A DNA stretch of 64,000 nt from Podocnemis expansa (Eukaryota > Chordata > Testudines > Podocnemididae). The notes beneath the pieces are model-generated. The model worked only from the letters and a program-made list of their open reading frames with translations. It did not search any database and was not told the origin of the DNA. Shown in pieces: positions 55,845-64,000 of this stretch (its first letter is position 1; every line of letters begins with the position of its first letter). Location: contig ML681964.1 in assembly GCA_007922195.1 (NCBI GenBank), positions 6,404,445 to 6,468,444 on the forward strand, given 5' to 3'. A program made the position numbers and the translations under genes.

Positions 55845-56122
55845 TGGGTGTCAGTGGTACTGGGCACATCAGGGACAATCTGGGCCAGGCTGCTGTGGTG
55901 GCAGGAGCCCAGTCTGGCCCCAACCTCAGCCAGGGATCTGGGGCTGGGCTGCTATGGTGGCAGGAGCCGGGGCTGCCAGCAGCAGAAGCTGGATCCAGCC
56001 TTGTCCCCTGGTAGAGGAACTGGGGCTGGATCAGGCCCAGGGGGAAGGGCTGGTGCAGCTGGGGGTGGGGCCAGTGTGCATGGGTGATCCTGAACATTTT
56101 TTGGGGCCACTGATGCCCCTAG
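55845..56122. mobile_element. GC-rich hAT copy (CAGRGGCATC family)
   Basis: The right end 'ggggccactgatgcccctag' and the left end 'atgggtgtcagtgg' are diverged inverse forms of CAGGGGCATCAGTGG. The interior 'cagccagggatctggggctg' matches 6103-6508. Flanking 8-mers tttcacat and cttcagat share 6 of 8 bases. Confidence 0.65.
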
Positions 56123-56884
56123 CTTCAGATCATAATGAGCCCCAAGAGTACAAAGTCTGTTTTGTCTATTTAGCTCAGCCTTTTGTCATTATATCTTACC
56201 GACTAATACATTCACTTTGCAGACATCGTTTCTGTAGGTCATTTCAAGCTTTGCCATGAATCAGAAGAAAAAGAGTTTAGCATTAGGCACAGGGGCCAAA
56301 CTGACTGATGCCTTTATACCAGATGTGGATAACAAAATGCTACTTATGTGGTTCATACTTTGCTTTTCTGAAAGGCCAATGTGAAATAAAATACTGCTTT
56401 CAAAAACACACTCACACAATCATTTTCATATTTCAACATAAACAAAAGCTATTTTAAAATAACCTATCCAATCATGTCAACATGGTGCTAGATCATGGCA
56501 GCACAATATGAAAGCCTAACATTATGGGAAAATTTCTTCTAAACTACATGATCTAAGTATTTGAAAGTTCCCATTGTGATTATGGACCACAAAGAACTAT
56601 ATCACTGGACAGCAATCATGTCTAGGGTGAAATGTGGCAATGCTCTGCAGCAAATCTGTATGGCAGTTCAAGACAAGAAGAGAAAAATCCATCATCAAAT
56701 TGAAAACGTTATGTGGTGGTGAAAAGCAGAGCAGTACTGCTGTTTGGGCGCCCAGGCGTGTTCCTATTGGAATGTGCCCCTTGCCATTAGCAGCACTTGG
56801 AACCAGCGCCATGAAATCAGCCCTTTAATAGAGCAGCTCTATTGAGCCACTCTGGCACCCCTGTGGCAAAGCTCCGCCATAGTT
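56123..56884. other. Unique non-coding sequence
   Basis: No repeat or gene recognised. Confidence 0.45.
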
Positions 56885-57275
56885 ACAGCTCTGGTGAAAA
56901 GGGCAAATGCCACCTTGGAACATATCAGATGAGGTATTTCCAGTAGAAACATGAAATTATTGCTGCCACTGTAGAATGCAGTGATAAGACCACATCTGGA
57001 ATACTATATAACAGTAGCTAAACTTTTTCCTTCTCAGCCCACCACCCCACTAAATCAATTTTTATGCCATTGCAAAGGCCTTAGGCAATGGTATACCTTG
57101 ATCCCTCCTGTTCTCTGTGGGTGACACACAGCAGTTTAGTCTTTGCTGCAATCTAGTTCAGGTTGTTGGGACTCAGTGCAAGGGAAAATGGGTGGAGTTT
57201 AGTGGCCTGTGATGTGCAAGATGACATACTAGATGATCTAATGGTCTCCAACAGCCTTAAACTCTTTGAAAGGAT
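56885..57275 (+). repeat. Old CR1/L2-like LINE fragment
   Basis: Translates with stops as ATLEHIR-GISSRNMKLLLPL-NAVIRPHLEYYIT, in short pieces matching the RT thumb region. It is followed after a deletion by a 3' UTR piece, 'gtggcctgtgatgtgcaaga' and 'actagatgatctaatggtc'. A different, older lineage from the CR1 copies above. Confidence 0.65.
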
Positions 57276-59078
57276 AAGAAGACTAAGGTAGCTCACCATT
57301 TTGACCTTGAGCTCTGCTTATATATCCAACTCCAATATTTGGAGGGAAATTTTTGCTTGCTTGTAAGAGAGGGATGGACAGCACAGTAGAAGTCAGGAAA
57401 AGGATAGCATGGCATGTGTTATGCAAGCAATCGTACCCAGCTCTGCTACTGTTCCTCAGTTTTGACTCTGCTCTTCGCAGAATTGGCACCATCTGACATA
57501 TTCTGAGTGGACAAATATGCTGCAGAAGTTGGTTCTATTATTGATTGATACAGCACTGTCAATTAAATGGAGCTTTCACAAACACTGAGTAAGACAGACA
57601 TGGAATGTTCCCCTGAAGAATTTGTTTAACTCAGACCAAAATAGAGGAAAGCAGTTCTGGTGAGCAAGGAATAGGCTGAAAGACTGCTTTGGGAAGAGTA
57701 CTTTTATAAAAAGCAGTTGTTTCTAGGAGGGCTTTCAAGGAGTGAACAGAGGAAACTTGGTGAATGGGGAGGCTTCACCGAATGTTGGGGAAGCATTTAA
57801 AAAAGGTAACACTAGGTGGAACAAAGAGGGTAGGAATTGCAAGAAGTAAGACTGGAAGGAGCATGGGGAAAGAGAGGAGGAAAAGGCAAAAATAAAAACT
57901 GGAATATAGATGCTGGCAAAATAGTGCAGTGCTGGATAACAAGAGTTCAAGATATTTTTATGCAGCCAAGGACAGGAAGACAATGAATGGATTCAAAGAA
58001 ATGAAGATGTGATCTGAGGGGTAAACCAAGAAGATTATTTTAGTGATGTTATTTTGGACAGACTGGCGGGAACAGGTAGGGCATAACACAAACTCTTTCC
58101 TCTTTCACCTAAACAAGATTCAAACAGTTATTTTGATTCTGAAGTCTAGTGCTCGCTAACTATTGGCCAGGGTCCAACTCTAATCTTGGGGCACCATGAG
58201 GGCTTTGTGTTAGTTGCTGTCAGCATACGATATCACTATATTTCAAGGGTGAAACCACTTGCTTTCTAGAAGTAACTTTATGAACCATGAATAAATCATT
58301 CCTGGCAACGATAGATTTTATAGGTTCTTCTAGAGAACATCAGTGCCACTAGTACTGCAATAGCAGGAGATCCATGTTGTGTTACTGCTGGACAGGCTAA
58401 AAGCATCAGAAAACATGTCTGTGAGACATTGTGGGCCATGTAATGACCAACAAAATGTTAAGGTATTAATCCACTGTGACCTCTGATTCACGAGTGTTAA
58501 TTTAGATTTGCCCTGAAGAGATCAGATTAAATTTCCAAATGTACATACCTAAGTTATGTCTGCTTACAATCCCTTGTGCATGAAAGTTAGGTAGCCATTT
58601 GCACATAAAAATGCTCACTTTGCATGCACAGATACTTCGATCACCTAGGGCTCACATTTGAAAATTTGTCCCCAAATGTGTAGTGTCTGTGTCAAGTAAT
58701 TAATTTTTGAATGCTAATTTGTTCTAAGAAGTTGCTAGTAGTCTTGTGCTTCAGGTTGTGGTACATAATATAACTTGTCTTTTTCAGATGTCTTTATTTC
58801 TGTTGTTATATTGCCAGAGGATGACAAAGTTCCAAATGAAAAATACAATGAAACAATTTAACTGGGAACTTAAAATGAACTGGAATTTAATTTTAATTTT
58901 AATAGGTTAACTTTCAACCTTCAGAATTTCTAATGCTAATAATGTACTTAAATGTGATAACAGTTTTTTGATTTACTTTAATCCTGATCAAATTGTTCAA
59001 AACTAAGAGGGTTGTGACCACATTTTTGGGGACTATTACCAGGGCAGAGTTGCAAACAGGAGCACAGTAAATCCTGAG
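57276..59078. other. Mostly unique non-coding sequence
   Basis: No gene recognised. An old inverted-repeat MITE may lie at about 58520-58680 ('agttaggtagccatttgcac' ... 'cacatttgaaaatttgtccc'). Confidence 0.4.
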
Positions 59079-60102
59079 TGTGATGCTCTCTGGGTATAGA
59101 AGACCATTTATGACTATTTCATATCAATAATTCTATAATTGTAGTAATCCATGTGAGATATGCCATGTTTGTACCAATAGAAAGGCTATAATTTATTAGG
59201 AATGAATATAAGGTTTATATGTAGATTTCATATCTGTATCAGAAGTTATGAATATATTTATTATATCTGTATTTCAACTTATATAATTCTGGGTAACACC
59301 ACAGACAGGATATCTACTGCCACTGTCTACCTAATGGTCCATTAAGGACACCACAGGAAAAATGGGCCTAAAGAGAAACCTGCTCAGCGAGGCACCCGGA
59401 ATGGCCATGTAACTCAACTCCATTTTGGTTCTAAAAAAAATTCCACACAGCATGCTGAAGGCCAGGGGAGATAAAAGCAGCTGCATCCAGCTCCATTTTG
59501 CTTTCAGTCAACACCTACCTCTGGATCTATTCATCTACAGCTGACCAAAGGACCAAGGCCACTCAGGTGCTGGGCGTCTACCAGAGGAACTGAACAAGTC
59601 TGCAAACTCCAAATTCTTCCAATAACTTGCTCTACCTGGACTCTAAATCATTTGTATGTATGTGATTCACTTTAATCCTTTACAATCTCTCATATTTTTT
59701 CCTTCCTTTTTATAATAAATCTTTAGTTTTAGCTATTAATGGATTGGCTGGAAGTATGGTATTTTGGGTAAGAGCCAAACCTATATTGTTCTGTGTAATG
59801 TGGCTGACTCTCTAAGGCTGGAAGAAACCTTTCTGAGTAAAGAGCTTGGAGTTTTAAGCAACCTATGTCTTTACTAAAGCCAGTGGCTGCTTGGGGACCA
59901 GTGGCTGAAATGCAGTAAAAGGGGCTAGTTGTACTTTGTGGTGCTTTGTGATAACCAGTGTAGGAAGTCACAAGCGTGATTTACTGTTGATTGGGAGTCT
60001 GGCTTCAGTGCCACTCCTCAGTGTTTGAGTTTGGCTTTCATTCTTGTATCTTGTCCTGATCTTTGCATATTCAGGTGGTTATCCCAAGAGATCTGAGTCA
60101 CA
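59079..60102 (+). mobile_element. Solo LTR with exact 5-bp TSD, plus strand
   Basis: Begins TGTGATGC (59079) and ends GAGTCACA (60102), giving TGTGA/TCACA inverted ends. It is flanked by exact ctgag repeats (59074-59078 and 60103-60107). A TATA-like GATAAAAG lies at 59470-59477 and the polyA region TATAATAAATCTTTAGTT starts at 59711. Same family as 34328-35384. 1024 bp; no internal genes next to it. Confidence 0.88.
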
Positions 60103-60107
60103 CTGAG

Positions 60108-61915
60108 AAGTTACATGACAAGGGAGGGCTAATTTTTCTTTTTTTTTTTTTTAAAACGTGTGAAAATGTATAGCAGAATCTTGTAATGAAATGAGTATCT
60201 GATTTCAGTTACAGAATTCAGTGCCGTATTAGATACAAGACCTTGCATGCAACATAGTTTGCAAACTTAAAAACATGAAAATTGGGAAAATGCCAAAGTT
60301 CAAAGTTTGATTGCAATGTTAACTCCACCACACTGAACCTACCTAACTAGATTTTTAATACACTGAGGCCCAAAAGGTGTGTGGAATCTCACACTGAAAT
60401 TTTCATGCTCTATTACTGCAATTCTGGACACAAATTGTATATTGGCACCTGTAACAAGGCTTTTAAAAGTCTATCTAACCATCTCTGTGTGCAAATATGT
60501 AATTATTATATTTGCATTACATTAGCAGCCAGAGGCTCCAATCAAGATCAAGGCCTCATTGTTTGTGCTCCCACATGTGGTAATAATGACTGGACGTGTA
60601 AGCCAGCAACACAGCCACTACATTTTAAAAAAAACATGGTCCATCATATAGTTTAAGCTAAACCAGCCACTTTTTAAGTAATAATGCGGAATACCACATA
60701 CATATGCACTGTGGGTTTCTAACATCATTATGAGAATCTTAACTTCTGCCTTTCTGTGGCCTGACTAAGATCTGCCAACGCAGATGTACACACCACCCAT
60801 GATTTAACAGAAAGTCTCATGATAGCATTTTCTGCAAAGCCCCCATTCCTAGAAAGGTGAAAAATGAAGCAAAAATTTCATCTTCCACGAAAAGAAAAAG
60901 TTTCTAGTCTACCTAGCTGAGGGGAAAAGCATGAAAACATGAACTCAAAAGGATCCAACACCAGACAGCAAATAAAAAGAACCCAACATTTTTTAAAAAT
61001 CTAAGTATTCTCATGATGTTTTGGGGCCTGACTCACAATTTTTGAATGCTTGTGTTGGCAGTGCTATATACATACTGCACTGCCCTATGCCAAACAGGGC
61101 CACTGCCTTCAGTGAGGGATTTGTTCCAGTTACCAAAATGGGCAAATTACATGTGAAACAAGCTGTTGTGCAGAACTCTGGGAACCATCAAGGGACCAGA
61201 TGCAAATGCCTACTTGGGTACTTTATCCTGAGCACCTGGCCCTGAAACAACCACTGCTATTAATTAGCCCAAGAGATGGGCTAGATGCCTTCCTGTGCTG
61301 GAACATCATTCAGTGCATCTAAGTTCCTTTACACTCCCTTGGCCCATGGATAGCCATGGGTCAACGTGAGCCTTTCTGGAATTTAGAATAGCTTCAGTCA
61401 CAAAGGGCTGCTATGCCAGATGAGGATCACTGTAGAACTGTATACTCTGGCTGTGGCTCAACCAAATGCATCCCCTAAACAGTCTCTGTACTAATTTTGG
61501 ATTACCCAGTGCCAGGGGAATCCTGGTTTTACAACTGCTGTGAACTGCAAGAGTGGCATAGAAGAGCTATAGCACTGAGCAGAATTTGGCCCAGGAAGAT
61601 TTTCAGATTATATTCCTAATTTCAAAACTGACTATGCGCAACCAAGTTATTTACGGTCAAGTTGTGGCATGGGATCATTAACCAAAGTGGTAGCGCACGT
61701 CCATCCCCCTTTTCACTGTGTGCATCATGTTCCCTCATTCTGGGGAGTTTGCCCTGCAGGCCTGTGGACCGTCATGTCCCTACCTCTTCCCTGCATATTT
61801 TAGGACCATGTGTACTGCCAGGGGACAAAAACAGGGCAAGTGACAGACCCCCGTGTAGGCCAGGGAAATGGAAGTTAGGTACCTCGCCCGCTTTCATCCA
61901 TGTAGGAGACTGTCA
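60108..61915. other. Unique non-coding sequence
   Basis: No gene recognised; a poly-T run lies at about 60139-60151. Confidence 0.45.
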
Positions 61916-62055
61916 CAGTCCCCCCTTCGACCTCAGTTTTCTCATCTGCACAATAATATTAGCCCCTTCTCAGCATCTGCGACATGATTTGATGTCCTCC
62001 CATGAAAGACGGTACACACTGCATATGGAAAGCACTGTGCCATTGTTATAAAGCA
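61916..62055 (+). repeat. MIR/CORE-type SINE, 3' part
   Basis: 'cctcagttttctcatctgca', 'caataatattagccccttct' and 'ggaaagcactgtgccattgt' follow the MIR 3' core and tail. Confidence 0.65.
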
Positions 62056-63837
62056 GCAAATTTCCAGATTCCTCAGTGAACATTACAGAGGTTCCATTTT
62101 CACACATACAAGCCATCCAACAAGTTCTCTGCCATGTTAGGCAAAAGCAGGAGGTTTTTGGCAGCAGGCATACATGCCTGATCTTGCCAACATATTTCCT
62201 TCAGTCATATAAAGGAAAATGCTCACTTCCCCTGATAGCGTTTGAGTTCCTCTTTTCTGTATTTCAGTTTAAAGGTGAAGGACTTGTTTTCTGTTCAATC
62301 TTCCATCTTCTGGGGGCAATTCCTCAGATGTGGGATCCTGTCTGGTAATTCCCATATTCCTATCTATTTCTTTCATCCTATTTTCCAGTGCCAGAAAAAT
62401 ACCTGGCAGTACACTGCTGTTTTTCCAATCACTGTTTTGTTTCCCAGGGAGATTGCAATTAATTATCTGCATTCTGGCATGTGGAAATCTAGAATGTTCT
62501 CCAGACTCCATTGCATTGCATTGGCACTGGTCTACACACAGAGCAGAATTTTTGAGGGCATCAGAAGTTGCAGCAGCAGGAGCATAAGCAGGTGTAGACA
62601 GATTGGAAGCAATTCAGGTTCCCCTCTATCATCAATATTGTGGGGATTCACCCAATATTAGAGTCCTGCCACTGTAAATGGCATAATGCCACATGCTACA
62701 TCTTGTTTTTTAAATGTGCTTTAATCAATCATACTAATACTAACAAATCTGAGCATTTTTCCTCTCTCTTGACTCATCACTTGTGTAGGAAGACATGCAG
62801 CATACACAACATACCTTTTGAACCATATGGAAACAGTTGAAAACCCATGTGTAAGTAAAAAAAAAAAAATCACAACACGAGGGACAGTTATTAAAGGTGC
62901 ATGGTCAAGAATAGTGTAAAATAATAAAATGCCTGTTCTAAACTCTGAGCACTTGTGTTAGAAACTGTAGGTAGTTACATGCTGCAGTCACTGGTTTTAA
63001 TTTTTATAATGTTATAACATTCAATTTATTGCCAAATCATCGGGATATATGTTGCCCTAAATTGCACAGAAGTGCGAAACAAATTTCTTAGATTCGTCAG
63101 TCATTTGGTTCTGCTCCAGTCCTTTGAGTTCTCTGACCTGAACCTGCCACTTGCAAATAAATCACCGGGTAGAGGTTAGTTAATGTTTGTCAAGTGATTG
63201 AAAGATCATAAGCATGATTTTATACTGCAACACAACTATGTAGTCACGTGAATCTCTGCCAAGCAGATCCAATTCTTACACCACTTCTGCAGCATAAAGG
63301 GAACATGACTAGAGATACCCCCGTGGGATAAGGGGGTTCCCCAGATGGAGGAGAGCCAGAATAACAGCATTATGCCAGTCTTCCTGGCAGCTCCTGGCAC
63401 AAGAGATGTACTAGGAATGTGGCCAAGGAGAGAGGGACATGGCTGGAATACAGCTGGCCTTTAGTAATTCTTGGCTGTAATCATGGCCCATTGGGGACTG
63501 TTGCAGCCGAATGTAAGCTACAGGATGGGGGCTGCTTTGTCTTGGACTTTGGGTTCTCAACAGGGCCAAGAACAGGGGAGTGGCACAGATGGCTTAAAGC
63601 CATCTTCCTCCCTAACACCTCTGGTGCTGCATTGAATACAAGCTGTCCTGAACAGAGAGGCTGGTTTCTGAGTCTAAAGTCGATCTAAAATTCTGAGTCA
63701 AATTCCTTTCAGGGCTGCGAGGGTCACACAGCTACTTATCACCTTAGAAAAGGCTCTGTCTTGCCTTAAGCCCCAAAGGTATTAAAACACTTCTCCTGAG
63801 CAAGGCTAAGAGAACAAAACCAATTAGCTTAGAAAGT
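62056..63837. other. Unique non-coding sequence
   Basis: No gene recognised. A poly-A run lies at 62858-62869. The 139-aa frame at 62242-62661 has no recognisable domain. Confidence 0.45.
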
Positions 63838-63895
63838 GTAGCTGAGTTTGTCTAGTTCAGCAAAACAAAGAGTCCTGTGTCACTAAATAAGGACT
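63838..63895 (-). repeat. Penelope-like tail, 3' end only
   Basis: 'gtagctgagtttgtctagtt', 'cagcaaaacaaagagtcctg' and 'tgtcac' match the outer end of the PLE tail. The hammerhead part is absent. Confidence 0.62.
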
Positions 63896-63948
63896 AGATA
63901 TTCTTTTTCTCATTATAACACACGATTTTACTTCACCTTCCTCTATAT

Positions 63949-64000
63949 CAGGGGTCTCAAACTCAAATCACCATGAGGGCCGCATGGGGACTAGTAGAGG
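63949..64000. mobile_element. Left end of a hAT MITE cut by the window edge
   Basis: CAGGGGTCTCAAACTCAAAT followed by 'gagggccgcatggggac' is a typical hAT MITE terminus. The remainder lies beyond the window. Confidence 0.6.

Overview
This window looks like non-coding sauropsid nuclear DNA, most likely from a turtle. The reasons are: many chicken-repeat-1 (CR1) LINEs ending in copies of the ATTCTATG tail, Penelope-like retroelements (PLEs), ancient CORE/MIR-type SINEs, many short hAT MITEs, and fold-back MITEs built from TTTCGAAAT or TTAGTTCAAACTAA motifs. The species call is an inference. I found no host protein-coding exon, tRNA, rRNA or other RNA gene that I can support. Every recognisable coding remnant belongs to a retrotransposon and is frameshifted, truncated or missing catalytic residues. 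The window is best read as intergenic or deep intronic sequence.

Layout. 1-12 kb: a PLE tail (1.7 kb), a fold-back hAT element with an exact 8-bp target-site duplication (TSD) (2.4-3.1 kb), a palindromic MITE (4.3 kb), a 5'-truncated CR1 (4.8-5.9 kb), a GC-rich hAT copy (6.1 kb), an inverted PLE-tail dimer flanked by a 12-bp TSD (7.2-7.5 kb), and a decayed PLE with reverse transcriptase (RT) and GIY-YIG remnants (9.4-11.0 kb). 12-23 kb: a nearly complete dead CR1 with ORF1 esterase-like, endonuclease and RT remains (13.0-16.8 kb), the 3' end of a second PLE family (17 kb), a CR1 inserted into a MIR-like SINE (20-21 kb), and a 1.36-kb hAT element (21.6-22.9 kb). 24-26 kb: a hAT element nested in another hAT MITE, then a ~700-bp palindromic MITE. 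29-35 kb: an LTR-like block with promoter signals and a 26-bp minisatellite, then a solo LTR on the minus strand (34.3-35.4 kb). 36-47 kb: an inverted dimer of the second PLE family, MIR fragments, a small hAT, and the longest unique stretches, some of which look like conserved non-coding sequence. 47-64 kb: two MITEs, a 400-N assembly gap, CR1 ends, more hAT elements, and a second solo LTR of the 34-kb family with an exact 5-bp TSD (59.1-60.1 kb).

The most interesting signal is the PLE material. The terminal repeats of two PLE families carry the CUGANGA - stem II - GAAA layout of hammerhead ribozymes, in the PLE sense direction. In both families there is a locus where two tails are joined head-to-head with 3' ends outward. 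One of these has a 12-bp TSD around the whole palindrome, so it integrated as one unit.
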